This document shows, piece after piece, positions 44,101 through 56,223 of a stretch of DNA of 64,000 bases. Numbering within the stretch: position 1 is the stretch's first letter; every line of letters starts with the position of its first letter. The stretch spans positions 2,852,001 to 2,916,000 of the forward strand of contig NW_025408671.1 in the NCBI RefSeq assembly GCF_020360975.1, read 5' to 3'. Source of the stretch: Hirsutella rhossiliensis. Its lineage: Eukaryota > Ascomycota > Sordariomycetes > Hypocreales > Ophiocordycipitaceae. The notes under the pieces are model-generated. The model searched no databases. It was not told the origin of the DNA and worked only from the letters and a program-made list of their open reading frames with translations. Made by a program: the position numbers and the translations under genes.

Positions 44101-47100
44101 GTACGCTGCCGTCGCGAGGCTTTGCAACGTGTACGGGAATGCATTTACGAACAACGAAATCAAGTTTCTCGTCGACACCATTGTCGGCAATCGTGAGCCG
44201 AGCGCCCGAGCCGGCTGTGCCATGGCCCTCGGTTCGATCCAGACCAAAGTAGGCGGCATGGCGGCTGGCTATCATCTGAAGACGATACTCGGTATTCTCA
44301 TGTCATTGTGCAACGACCCCCATCCCATTGTCCATTTCTGGGCACTGGAAGCCTTGTCGCTGGCTGCGGATGCAGCTGGGCTCAGCTTTGCCGGCTATGT
44401 CCCTGGCACCCTCGGAATGCTCGCTCAGCTATACGTGTCGGAGACCCATCACTCGGAAATATCGTCGGCAATCACCATGAATCTCGAGATGGGACTCCCG
44501 ACGACGTCGGCGCTCGCAAGATGTGTCGACTCTCTCATCAATGTTCTCGGACCAGACCTTCAGGATGCCAACAAGTCTCGGGAGCTCATCTTCAGCCTCG
44601 TTGGCCAATTCCAGACCGAAAGCGATGAGCTGGTCGAAAAGGCTGCCCTGGGTTGCTTGGAACATTTATCCCTCTATGCCCCTAATCAGATGCGTTTCGC
44701 CGACTACGTCATGCTCTTGCAAAAGTACCTCTCTTCGGACAACGCAACACTCAGGGACGTCGCTGTGGACGGGCTCTACAACATCATGAAGAGGGAACCG
44801 CGAGATGTGCTCCGGGAAGCAGACAAAGGATTCGAAGAGCAGCTCTGGCTTGTGCTTGACACCGTTCCTTCTCACGACGGCATCCGTAACATTATCCGGA
44901 ACTGGATGCACCAAACTTGCCTCACCGAAACGGGCGATTGGCTGCACAGGTTCCAGGCGGTTCTCAAGATGACTCGGTCAAAGCAGGAAGAGACCAACAT
45001 CTCGAAGCCCGCCAGTGGGGTCCCGGATTTGCAAGACGAAGAAGTGGCTGGGTTTGCAGCGGTGGCCGGCGCCGCGAAAGAAAAAGGGAATCCCGCGCAA
45101 TCCGAGGCCGAGCCTTTGCGATGGCAGGTGACGACATTTGCCATCAACTGCATCAGCGACATGTTTGCCATTGTCACCAAGGACGTCGCGGCGAACGGAG
45201 AGTCGCAAGCGCAGATGGCCCTGCAGAGCAGAGTAGCGGACGTCGTTCGCATGGCTTTCTCCGCCTCGACGTCCAACGTGTTGGAGCTTCGCATTTGGGG
45301 CTTGAAGATCATTGGTGCAGTCCTCAAGATGTTTGGCAAGACCGCCGACCCGGACTTTGAAGAGGCCATGCTGTTGGAGCAGTATCAAGCGCAGATAAGC
45401 TCGGCCCTGACTCCGGCGTTTGCCGCGGATTCGTCGCCAGAACTGGCCTCGGAGGCCGTCAACGTGTGCGCCGGCTTCATCTCCATAGGAATCGTCACAG
45501 ACGTCGACAGGATGGGCCGGATTCTCAAGACCCTCGTCAACGCCTTGGAAAACTTCTCCAATGAGAATGACAATGCGGGCATCGGAGACTTGCGAGGGCT
45601 CAGCTCCAATGCCCAGGTCATGGTCAAGATATCAGTCTTTTCCGCCTGGGCGGAGCTCCAGGTTGCCAGCTCCGAGCAGAAATACCTCCTCGAGGTGCTC
45701 AAGCCTCACATCGGGACGCTGGCGCCACTCTGGCTTGAGTCGTTGCGCGAATTTGCCAGGCTCCGGTTTGAGCCGGATATCTCCATGACACTAGGCCCGC
45801 CGTCGCTTTCCGGCAGCCTCGACACGATATATGCGGCGCTCAACCGCGAGACCCTTCTTCGATTCTACGAAGAATCCTGGCTCAAGCTTGTGGATGCCAT
45901 TGCAAGCCTCATCGAACAGGATAGCGAGTTTGTTTTTGATGCACTCGACGGCAAAGAATCCCACGAGTCGGCGCCAAATGGCAGCAGCAAGACCCCGGCA
46001 ATCAATTATCGTGACGAGCCTGTGGCGTTCTTCTTCGTGCTCTTCGGCCTCGCCTTCGAGGCTCTCGCCACCAGACCGGGCCAGAGCGAGTCCCTGGAGT
46101 CACAGGAACAGACTCTGGACATACTCGAGGCGTTGAAGAGGATCCTGCGCCCAAGCGTTTCCGGCCATGCTATTTACCGGCCTGACGTCTTTTCCGAGAC
46201 GATGGATCTGTTGGATCGCCTTGTTCTCACCGACGGCCTCAATATCCAAGCCGTAATTGTGGAGATTGCCAGAGCTCTGTGCGTCACTCATCCTTCGGCT
46301 CAGAGACAGGCATCGGATGAAGGCGATCTTTCCGAAGACATTGACCAATTGTTCGAGCTCACGAGAATCATTGTGCTTGTTCTTTCCGGCTTGATGCCCA
46401 ACCTCTCCGAAGGCAACCAGCCTGTGCGACATCAGATGAACGAAGAGGCCATTGCCCTCATCCGCACGTCGCTCGATGCCCTTGTCGACGCCGCCGAAGT
46501 CTTCCCGTCGATTATCAAGATGGATCTTTACGCCTGTATCACTCACATCTATGCCACGATTCTCGCCACACCCAGCTGCCAGGAATTGATCGTCCCGCAG
46601 TCCCTTGCGACGCTCAAGCGGTTCATGGCGAGCATGTCCAAGGCAGTAGACGAACGCTCTTTTAGCCCCGTGCAGCTGCAAGGCTGTCTTCGTAGATTCC
46701 TGTCGGTCTACCTGAATGCACAGAAGCGGGAGGAGCCCACGTCTCTGGCGTGCGTCAAGAACTGTCTCCTGGCCACGACGATACTTTTCACGAGCGGCAA
46801 GAATCAGTTGCCTGCCACGGAGCCTCTTGTTGGGCGCTATCTGGAAGAGATGTTGGACTGCCTCACGGATCGAATGGTATGAAGCCCGCATGAATCAAAG
46901 ACGAGAAACTCGGAGACGTATTCAACTGACCAACACTTGACGCAGACGGCCAAGATTGCAGCCAACTGCATCCGATCGCTGCTGCTGCAGTCAAAGCCGA
47001 CGGCAGCGGACCTGAGCATTGCGCGCTACCTTTTCCCCCGCCTGGTCTCCTTTGTGACCAACGTCGAGGCCGAGGACCCGGAGCGGACTCGCGCCCTGCT

Positions 47101-47425
47101 CGCACACACGCTCTGTCTCTACGTCGGATCCCTACAGCTAGACCGTAGGACAGTGGCCATGTCTGTCGTGATCCCGACGCTCATGGCTCGCGCGACCGGA
47201 GAGGGCGAAGAGGTGTACGAGGAGACAAGCGCGAGGCTGTCGGAGCTGGCGGCCGTCGACCAGGGCGCGTTTAGGGCCGTTGTCGGCGCCATGAGCGGCA
47301 GCCAGAGGGCGTTTTTGGAGGAGGTCATCAGGTCAGGGCGGCAGGCTGCGAACGGCTCGGACAAGGCCTCGGCCGACGCTTCTCAGCAGCCGAGCATCAC
47401 GCTGAAGATGGACTTTGGCGGTTGA
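41183..47425 (+). CDS. Laa1/HEATR5-type giant HEAT-repeat protein (AP-1 accessory)
   Basis: Large scaffold that in yeast (Laa1, with Laa2) and animals (HEATR5) binds the clathrin adaptor AP-1 and supports its trans-Golgi/endosome localisation. Two exons: 41183-46876 (1898 codons) and 46946-47425; 2057 residues, the expected size. The whole protein is alpha-helical HEAT-type repeat, with recognisable units such as ALGKIVGMVQG, KILGESGQTSVAESLINN, GCAMALGSIQTKVGGMAAGY and PIVHFWALEALSLAADAAG. An Asp/Lys-rich linker interrupts near residue 310. The phase-0 intron near the 3' end joins LTDRM to TAKIAANCIRSLL. The only M16 or kinase-like signals on the other strand are antisense artefacts. Confidence 0.9.
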
Positions 47426-48860
47426 CGCCCCTCTGCAGAGGAAGTTTTCTTGGTCGTCGAATGGGCGTCGCTCGAGCCCTGCCGTCTGGCGCCGTCGCAC
47501 AAAGGCGCCCACGGCACCCTCTCGACTCTGGGCAGCAACGTGCACAGCTGCTCGACAGTCAACCCCCGTCCATTTCGGGAGGCTCGCGGCCGCTGCGACG
47601 AGGCCCGCGAGCAAACTGTCCCCGACCCTGCCTGCAGCGCGCGTGGTCGGTCTGCGTGCAGCGGTGCCTTTTCCCGGGCTGTTGGTCGAAGCACCTGGGC
47701 CTGTCTCGGCTTGGCTTGGAAGCTCGGGGAGGGGGCGAACTAATTTGGGAGAAGAGAAGGAGAGAGACGGGCGAAAACATGTGCATACTCGTACATGGCG
47801 GTTTTGCGCTGCACAGCATCCGTGTTTCATCCTTGTATCCCTACGGCGGGATTTGTGGAAGGCGGATCCGTGGTGGAGCCGGCATCGACTCCCGGGCCCG
47901 GGAGCGGCAGGGCAAGCACATGGTTGCTGATGCATGGATGACGAACGGGGGAGGGGGGGGGTCAGGGGAGCATGCATGCGTGGAAGCTGTCAAATAACAT
48001 TGGGCGTTGTGTTGACACGACGGATCGGACTTGATGAAGTTGGCTGACGGTTCCGTTGTGTGCACACACGCGCACACACACACACACACACACACACTCT
48101 CTCTCTCTCTCTTTTGTGGCCTCTGCCTTGTGTGTTTACCCTTTCGCAACCACGTATACTTTGTACACGCATACGTCCCTGTCGTGCCGAGACGTGGATG
48201 CTTAGACTTGCACAAAACTACCCACCTCGGCCCCATGTATACGTACGTCCGTATGTTTGTCCGCGGATGCAGTGCTCTCTCGACCGAGCCGTGTTGCCGT
48301 GTCTCGAGTCACACCGCAGCCCGAAACTTCCTGCCGTATGTACGTGCGCCCACGGCGAGCCGCGGTCCGAGGCGGCCAGGGCGAGGGAGGAAGGGGGGCG
48401 AAGTGCCATCGAGACGCACACATAGGCTGTTCAAGCAAGAGCAAGAGGGAGACGACGAGGCGTCGCGGCCCGTCTCCGTTGACCCATGCTCGAAGCCGCA
48501 TTTCACACCCGTATCGTGCATGCATATTTGCATACCCACATACATACATGGATACACAGGCCACTTGCCGAACAAGGCCTTTGTGGCGATACCTAGCCGC
48601 CGCGTATGTGCAAGAGGACCGCCATCCCGGCCTGCACCGGGCGCCTCCCTGTCACCGGCCCCACGCCGTTTCTTCCCCCTTCGCGCTCCCCTTCGTTTCC
48701 CTTTCCCTTTCCATTCCTTCTCCATCTTGAAAAACAACCGGTCTCGCTCGCGTTTGTCGCCGACACTTCGCCACTGTAGAGCCGCAAAGCTAGTCAGGGG
48801 TGAAAGAAGGAGAGTTATAAACCATGGAGCCGCTGCTGGCTCACAGCCGGGCTGCCTGCG
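47426..48860. other. Spacer with a CA/CT microsatellite
   Basis: Convergent 3' regions of the Laa1-type gene and the RRM gene. It contains a CA/CT dinucleotide repeat at 48063-48112 and no supported gene. Confidence 0.6.
48063..48112. repeat. Compound (CA)n(CT)n microsatellite
   Basis: About 34 bases of CA repeat, interrupted once by CGCG, running directly into about 16 bases of CT. Confidence 0.95.
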
Positions 48861-50336
48861 TCACTTTGGCCTGTAGTGGGTCCCGTGTGCGATGACCGGG
48901 GGCGCATGCTTGGCGTCCGCCTTGTCTCTAGGATCGCACGGAACAGACGCGACGGCGCCTTGGTTGTCATTCGCCGAGCGACCGGTTGGACTTGACTGGC
49001 CGGGGTCGTCTCGACCCCTCTGCTCCCCTTGGCCCCTGCTCTGCTTGTTCTCGTCGACGAGCCGTGCGCTGACGGCACGCCCCAGGAACGGCTTCTGGTT
49101 AAGCAGCTCGACGGCTCGTTTGGCGGCCGCCGAGCTCAGGAAGGTGATGTAGCCCGAATCTCGGATAGAACCTTTCTGATGGCCCGACGGAATGTCGATG
49201 CTGTTCATGGCAGAAGCCCACTCTCCCATGCTGCGACGGATCCATTCTTCCACGTCCCTCGGGCTGGTCCATTGCCCTAGGGACATGATCTGTACCTTGA
49301 AACACTCATCGTTGCTGTTTTGCACCCTCTGGTCGGAATCGGAGAGCGTGGTGGCACTCCCTATTCGGGAAGGTGGTTTGAATTGCCTGCTGCCGACGCC
49401 GTCGAAGCGAAGATTGCGGCGGCTCAAAGCCTCTCGATCTCTTTTCAGAGAGGCCGCATGGCCCGGTTGTTCAAAGGGTCGGTAGTCTGGGGTGTGCATC
49501 GAACCGTACTCCAAGCTCCAGCCGCCCCTGACGATGGGTTCTGTCGGTACGGCGTATCGATCTCGCGGCACATTTTGTGCTCTAGAAGACTCTGTCACTT
49601 CTGTCACCGATGTCCCACGATAGCACGCGGCAGATGGGACTTCCAAGGTCGGGCTTGTCATCACGGGACCACCGGGGTAGTTGGCACAAACAGTGGCTTG
49701 AGGGCGGCCGTGCTCCTGCGCTCGCCATTGTCTAGCGTGTCAGTAACAATCCGTTGGCCTTTGACCGAGCGTCTAAGCGGAGAACGATGGAGCATTCGGC
49801 ACTCATACCTGGTCTCTCAGCCTGGTGTTGTGCCTGCTCTTCGAGCGGGCCGCCCGAGAGTTTCCACCGAGCTTCGGCTTCGGCGGCGGATCGTCAATGA
49901 GTTCCATGATCTTGACGGGCTCCGTCCTGTTCTTGTCCAAGTAGAGGAGGAGCCGGTTGTTGTACGGGACTGTCTGGAGATGATCTGCTGTTCCGTCAGT
50001 AACACGGTCGCGGAACAGACAGGCCGCGGGAAACCGACGCAATGCTCGCTCAAAGTTCTCTTTGCCAATCAGGCGGACCCATCCAGACGTAGACTTCTGG
50101 AACACCTCAATGTGGTCGACATCGCACCCGGCCTGCCGTAGCCAGTCTTTGAGGAGCTGCCAGATGGTGGCAAAGGGCAGCTTCGTCGAGCCAAGTCAGG
50201 AACTGCCAAGCTCGTTATCAGGGACACCGAGGACACGACGACGTACGCCGCTGATGATGATGTAGTATATCCCGCTCTCCTCTCCCGGTGGGGCGTCCCT
50301 CATGACGGTGTTTTCGGGAGACTCGTTGCGGGGCAT
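48861..50336 (-). CDS. Two-RRM RNA-binding protein (5' end uncertain)
   Basis: Predicted exons 50336-50247, 50180-49809, 49715-48861 give 438 residues from MPRNESPENTV. RRM1 runs from YYIIISG in exon 1 across the first intron to LPFATIWQLLKDWLRQAG and VFQKSTSGWVRL. RRM2 is in the last exon (CFKVQIMSLGQW, SGYITFLSSAAAKRAVELL, GRAVSARLVDENK). The C-terminus is Gln/Arg/Gly/Ser-rich and disordered. Cytoplasmic or nuclear RNA binding is inferred; no specific orthologue is named. The reading frame stays open and protein-like upstream to about 50596 without a Met, so one more 5' exon is probable (see findings). Confidence 0.82.
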
Positions 50337-51610
50337 ACTGGGTACTACCGACTGCTCGGGGGTGGACGTGTTGGTCTCGAAGAAAGAATCTCCTGCGTGA
50401 TGTCCGAACCCCTTTCCGTCTCCCTTTTTCGTTCTTTCTAGAAACGAGCCCCAAGGCGGTAGGCGGGCCGGAGGATAGATTTGCCGTCGAGGATAGGTCC
50501 TCGCAATGTTACCGAATGTGGAAAAGAAGCCTTGTTGTGAGCCCAGCAGGCCGTTTAAGCCGACCGTTGCACGAGTCGGACAAAGGGATTATTATGTGGC
50601 CAAGACGGACAGTTGCCGACCGCAAAGTATAGATTTATAGTCGAATCTGACGATAACAAGGAACAGGGGAGGACGAGTGCATCCGAAGCTGGCGGCCTGG
50701 CCTGCAAGACGCTTTAATAGAGTCGTCCTGCTACCTAGGCGGTCACCGCCAGCGCAACAAGGAGTGCGAGACGACGTACAAGGCGCCGTAGGCTGCCCGA
50801 GGTACTTCGTATAATGCACCAATCTTCGTGCGAGTACATGCCGGCATGCAAACGGATGTGCCCGTGATTGTGATCCATGTCCCAGGTAGCTGGGCCTGAA
50901 GAGATCGGCGGGCTCGCAGCCACCGTCGGAACGTTGTGCTGCCCGTCGACAGATGCACATCCGCGACGGCTCTTGAGATATAGACGGGTTGCGGTAAAGC
51001 TTTTAACATAGGAGCAGGCTCGAGAATGAAGACAAAGAAGAGTCAAGGTCCCTGGCGTGGAGACTCTGGGTTGTCCCATGTCATTCATGAAACGACAGTC
51101 CCCCCCTGTCCAAGATGGGTACTCAGCCTCTCGACGGTGAGGAACAAGTGACGCGAGTCCGGGGTAGCATCCGGAGCGCTATTCTACTGTAGGTCCGCCC
51201 TGCATCTTGTGGTGACTCGTCATAAATGCTGCCGACCTTAGAGGGAAAACGCCACCGAAAGACCTCGGTCTTGGTGAGGCATTGGCCGTGAGCTGGCAGG
51301 TGTCGCCGGCATTTCAGTTTAGTTGTCTCTCAGCAGCCCGAGGGTCGGCGTATGAAGTGAAGCGGATCAGCGTGGCCAGGGTCCTCTCAGCAAGGGCGAG
51401 AAAAGAGGGAACAGAATCGAGGCCTAACGCTGTTTGTCGAACCCAAGCGCCACCATGCAACTAGGAATATTGCAAAGACCGGGGTAAGCCAAAACACAGC
51501 CGCCGGTCAGGTCTGGCTGACGAACCGCTTCCTTGGGCCGGTTGGCACGATATATGTACGAAATACGTACAGAGTGCGCGAGCGTGGCTCCGACCAGCCA
51601 TGCTGGCGCT
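50337..51610. other. Region upstream of the RRM gene and downstream of WRAP73
   Basis: 50337-50596 is probably coding sequence of the RRM gene whose first exon is unresolved. The remainder shows no gene. Confidence 0.5.
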
Positions 51611-53248
51611 TCACGCGTTTTTGAAGGAAAAGGTATCGTCCAGGGCCGACGTGTCGTCCATATCAAGCATTGCGGACCTGTCTTGAATTGCCGATGCGCC
51701 GTCCCAGTCGTCACTATGCCAAGGGTTGGGCCCTTCTTCTGTCCCCGATAGAGACAAAAGCACGTAGTGTTCTGCATCAGCCAACAGAAGTCTCGGAAAC
51801 TCGAATGGGCGGTTAATCCAGGCCACCTGAGGCCTGACCCCCGCTTTTACAATAGGGAGATAGTCCTCAGGGCTCACTGACGTAGGCCCATTCGACAGGG
51901 GATCCCATACAAACGATGCTCCTCGCCGGGCCTCGTCCTGACTATTCACCAAGAGTACTTCTCGAGAGGTCGGATGCCATTTGAAAGTGACGTGCGAATG
52001 GAAGATGAGCACAGCTCGGAGCTCCGCAGCCGCCAGATCCCAAATCCAAAGCGTACTCGGCGAGTCGTCAAGCCTCGTCGCCAGGAGGGTCGAAGAAGCA
52101 TCGAAGCCGGCCAGGGAACAGCCAGGGCTCACCGGCGCGGCCCCCTTGGCATCGGACGACGGCCCAGGAGGAGAGACATTCAGGGTCGCCCATAGGAAAG
52201 GTTGGCGGGACCGTTTTGCGCCGGCAGTAGCGAGTTGTTCTTGCCACACCTAGATAATCATCAGTAGCTGTCAACCTGGCTAGGTATGCAACTAGCAGCT
52301 GACCTGAACGTTGCTGCGCGGGACAATCGTGGTGGGATGTATCAGCTTCATACTCTCACGCCATGATTGGGTGCTGAAAACCATGACACCCCTGCTATGG
52401 TCGCCGACAGCACAGAACTCAGCGTTAGGGCTCAGTTGACAGGCCTTGATGCCTAGTTCCAAGGCACGCTCCGACTGAGGACCTTGGCCGATTGGGAGAC
52501 CCGGTGGGCCCACGGTACGGAGATGCTGTCCATCGGGCGTGTAGAGCAACAGTCGGTGGCCATGAGCCGGGGACTCCCACATGAGCAGCCAGTGGCCGTC
52601 GGGAGTCCAGATGAGCCCCTGGGCATCGATCATGTCTGGGCTCCATGATCTCTGCACTTGACGGGTGGTCGGATGGTGAATGCTAACCAAATCTTTGCCG
52701 CCAGCACGGGTCAGGAGTGCCAGATGTCCAGTGTTTGAGCGAAGGCAGAAGCCCCTCGAGGCCGTAGACGGGTGATGGAACTTTGGGTTACTGATGTCCA
52801 CCACCTTGGACGTGGACAGGTCTAGAACGGAAAACTTTAAGCCAAAGGAAGAAGAGGTAAGAATCTCTGTGTCCCGAGCGCCGAAATAGATGGCGGCAGG
52901 TTTTCCGCCCACAGAATTAGGGCTGCGAATCGAAGCATGCAGGGAAGCGTCGGTGGCCGAGACAACATGAATGTGATGGGCGGTGGAGACGAGTACTTTG
53001 GAAGATGACGGGGCCCAGAGAAGGCTGCAGATGGGCCCGCTAATGGCCTGCGCAAGCTGTACGACATTGACAAGCTGCAGGGTCTCGACTGAGCGAACGC
53101 TCAAGGTCGAAGAGCGTACAGTAGCAACATATCGACCGTCGGGGCTCGGCTTGCAGTGTGACGAGGCTGACACGCGAAGCCGTGAGCATCATGGGCCGTC
53201 GGGAAAGGACAGAGGCCACATACATGTGAAAACCCGAGAGGCGTGCAT
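51611..53248 (-). CDS. WD-repeat protein WRAP73/Wdr8
   Basis: Beta-propeller protein that in fission yeast works with Msd1 to anchor microtubule minus ends at the spindle pole body, and in animals sits at centrosomes. Three exons: a 25-nt first exon (53248-53224, MHASRVFT), 53166-52304 and 52249-51611; 508 residues. The tiny first exon restores the family N-terminus FTSSSHCKPSPDGRYVATV. Other markers are IWTPDGHWLLMWESPAHGHR, CQLSPNAEFCAVGDHSRGV, TLWIWDLAAAELRAVLIFHS and FVWDPLSNGP. The C-terminus ends in an acidic segment (DDWDGAS... DMDDTSALDD). The two introns are phase 1 and phase 0 with clean GT/AG ends. Confidence 0.91.
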
Positions 53249-54046
53249 TAGAGAGACCACAGGCCCTCTTGTCTTGGCTGAAATCTGAGTAAGGCGTGCT
53301 TGTTTAGGAGCGGCTGAAGAGCCAAGGCGGCGAGCAAAAGCAGCTCTAGTCGATTAGCAGAGCCGCGGAGGGGGAGGAGCAGCAGAGCAGATGCCTACCG
53401 AGCAAAACCGGGCTCGGGATTCGTTGGCTGGATTGAATCGTGAGTGAGTCGGTCCATGAGTGTAGGCGCGAAGTTGTTGAGATGTAGTGGCTTAGGAGGC
53501 ATGGGCCAGGCTGACAGACCGGTAGGTCGGCGGTACCTGCTATGACCAGATACGGGGCGTGCCACTACAGGAGCCGACACGCTTCGCATGCAGGGGGGCT
53601 GGGTACCAGTCGCTACCGCAGAGGCCACAGCAGGTATGGAGTACTCCGAGCAGACAGCTTCAACTGCTCCTTCTCCATTCCAACGCGAACAAAAAATTTA
53701 CCTCGGTACCCGTCGTTCCTTCCGCCAATGACAATGTGGTGTCTGCCATTGGATGTCCGTCGCTGTCACGACAGTCCGTGCGTGCGACCAAACACACTGT
53801 ATTGGGCAGTGGCGGCTGGGCGGCACACACAGTGCTGGACAGCCGGCGGCCGGTGTCGCACACGAACTGACAGCTGACTCATCTCTGAGCCGTTGGATGT
53901 CGACCACCTTTTGCCGTCCTACGGGGACGCCACCTCCGCGCGCCCTAGCATCGAGATGGCGCCCAGTCTACATAAAAGCCCAACCACGCCTTGTCCTGCA
54001 CGACATCCACGCCTAGCTCACGGATAGCTCAGCATGGCTCCGGCGT
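53249..54046. other. Divergent spacer, WRAP73 / cnxABC
   Basis: 798 bp between divergent starts, so it serves as promoter for both genes. The only small coding signal is a 12-codon upstream ORF at 54034-54069 overlapping the cnxABC start. Confidence 0.55.
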
Positions 54047-54069
54047 ATGCCGCATTTCCACAGCGCTGA
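54034..54069 (+). other. Upstream ORF overlapping the cnxABC start
   Basis: ATG at 54034 opens a 12-codon frame (11 residues, MAPAYAAFPQR) ending in TGA at 54067-54069. It overlaps the first in-frame cnxABC ATG (54047) in another frame but ends before the second one (54107). It could bias initiation toward Met-21. Transcript start is unknown. Confidence 0.45.
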
Positions 54070-56223
54070 ATTGTCCGGGCTCGTCCCCGTCGGTTTCCGG
54101 CCCATCATGTTGGCCGCATCCCGCTGTTGGTCGCCCGGCCGCCGACGACTGTTGCGCCTCGTCACCCAGTCGCCGCCTCTCGGTCTCGGTCCGAGGCGTT
54201 TCGGCACCGAGGCTGTGGCCCACGAGCATCCGGCAGCAGTCACAACGCGCTCTGAAGCCGGGGCTTCGCGCCGCCAACGCATTCGCCACGCAAAGCCCTT
54301 TTCCGACTTCTTGACCGATACCTTTGATAGACAACACGACTATCTGCGCATCTCCGTGACCGAGCGCTGCAACCTTCGCTGTCTCTACTGCATGCCCGAG
54401 GAAGGCGTCCCGCTGTCCCCCGACAAGGAGCTGCTCACCACCCCCGAGATTGTGCTCCTGTCATCCATCTTCGTCGCCCAAGGCGTCACCAAGATTCGCT
54501 TGACTGGGGGCGAGCCGACAGTTCGGCGCGACATTGTGCCGCTCATGCGCCAAATCGGCGCCCTGCAACCATCGGGACTGAAGGAGCTGTGCATCACGAC
54601 AAATGGAATCTCCCTCCATCGAAAGCTGGACAGCATGGTCGAGGCAGGCTTGACTGGCGTCAACCTCAGCCTCGATACCCTGGACCCCTGGCAGTTCCAG
54701 ATCATGACCCGAAGAAAGGGATTCGACGCTGTTCGCAAGAGTATCGACAGTATCTTGGAGCTCAACAGGCTGGGTGCCGGCATCAAGTTGAAGATCAACT
54801 GTGTCGTCATGCGGGGTGTCAACGACTCCCAAATCCTCCCCTTTGTCGAGATGACCCGGAGCGAGGACATTGAGGTTCGGTTCATCGAATACATGCCCTT
54901 TGACGGCAACAGATGGAATCGGGGCAAGATGCTGAGCTATGCCGACATGCTGGACCGTATCAGGACAGAGCATCCAGACATACAGAGAGGGCAGGATCAT
55001 GCCAACGACACGAGTAAGACGTGGCACGTTCCCGGGTTTGTGGGGCGCATCGGCTTCATCACAAGCATGACACACAACTTCTGCGGCACGTGCAACCGTC
55101 TCCGGATCACGAGTGACGGAAACCTCAAGGTCTGTCTCTTTGGGAACGCCGAGGTGTCGCTTCGGGATATCCTTCGCAAATCTAATGAGGGCGAGCCGAT
55201 TGAGGAGGAGGCTCTCGAGGCCATCAGGCAGACCAGCATGGGTCGGCGGCAGGGCGCGGTCCCTAACGAAGCCGAGCTCCTCGACGTCATCGGCATGGCG
55301 GTGAAGGGGAAAAAGGCCAAGCACGCGGGCATTGGGGAGCTGGAGCACATGAAGAATCGACCGATGATCTTGATAGGTGGGTGAACGCATCTCTTTTCCA
55401 TTGCATGACAGCATCTTGAGCGGCGTTTGCATTGTCATGTCGGCCATGGCGGGGGACGGAGTTTGTTATTGTTGGTTTGGAACATCAGCCAGAAGGCATG
55501 CTGAGCAGCCTTGCGGCAGATCCTGTTTCCGCATCCCTGGCGAATCCTATGCCGGCCAAGCTGTGGCAGGGCGTCGGTGAAGGCTCATTTAGTCGACATT
55601 GGACGCGTCCCCGCCTCTACGGGTCACTGGAGCACTATCGCCCGTTTTCCAAGGCGCAGACTCTGTCGGGCAATGCCACAGACGGGAGAAGCCATGACGA
55701 GCAGGACAGGGTGGGAGAGCAGCAACAGCAGCCGCGGGAGGAGAGCATTGGCCTCTCCCACGTGTCCGAGTGTGGATGGGTACGGATGGTGTCGATTGCG
55801 GAAAAGAAGGTGACGTCGCGCGTAGCCACGGCGGCGTGCACGGTTACCTTCTCGGACGAAACGGCCGTCAGGCTCGTGGCGGAGAACCAGATGAAGAAGG
55901 GCGACGTGCTGGCAGTGGCGCGAGTGGCGGGCATCATGGCGGCCAAGCGGACGGCGGAGCTGATACCGCTGTGCCACCCAGTGGCCATCTCGCGCGTGAC
56001 GGTGGAGGTGGAGCCGGCGGCGGGGACGGCGGCGATTGAGATCCGGGCGACGGTGGCGTGCGACGGCAAGACCGGGGTGGAGATGGAGGCTCTGACGGCG
56101 GCCTCGACGGCGGCGCTGACGGTCTACGATATGTGCAAGGCGGTGGACAAGGGCATGCGCATCGAGGGGCTACGGGTGGTGCTCAAGGACGGCGGGAGGA
56201 GTGGGAGATGGGAGATGGAATGA
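54047..56223 (+). CDS. cnxABC: Molybdenum cofactor biosynthesis fusion MoaA-MoaC (CnxABC type)
   Basis: Makes cyclic pyranopterin monophosphate from GTP, the first step of Moco synthesis, needed for nitrate reductase and other molybdoenzymes; probably mitochondrial. Exons 54047-55376 and 55493-56223 give 686 residues. The N-terminus contains a basic presequence-like stretch; Met-21 (54107, MLAASRCWSPGRRRL) is an equally good start. The MoaA radical-SAM half has ERCNLRCLYC (Cys near 108, 112, 115) and the C-terminal cluster CGTCNRLRITSDGNLKVC. The MoaC half (about 500-680) has KKVTSRVATA, AELIPLCHPV and MEALTAASTAAL. The phase-1 intron joins RPMILI to EGMLSSLAADP, fusing the halves through a low-complexity linker. 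If the intron is retained, MoaA ends as ILIGG-stop. Confidence 0.93.
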
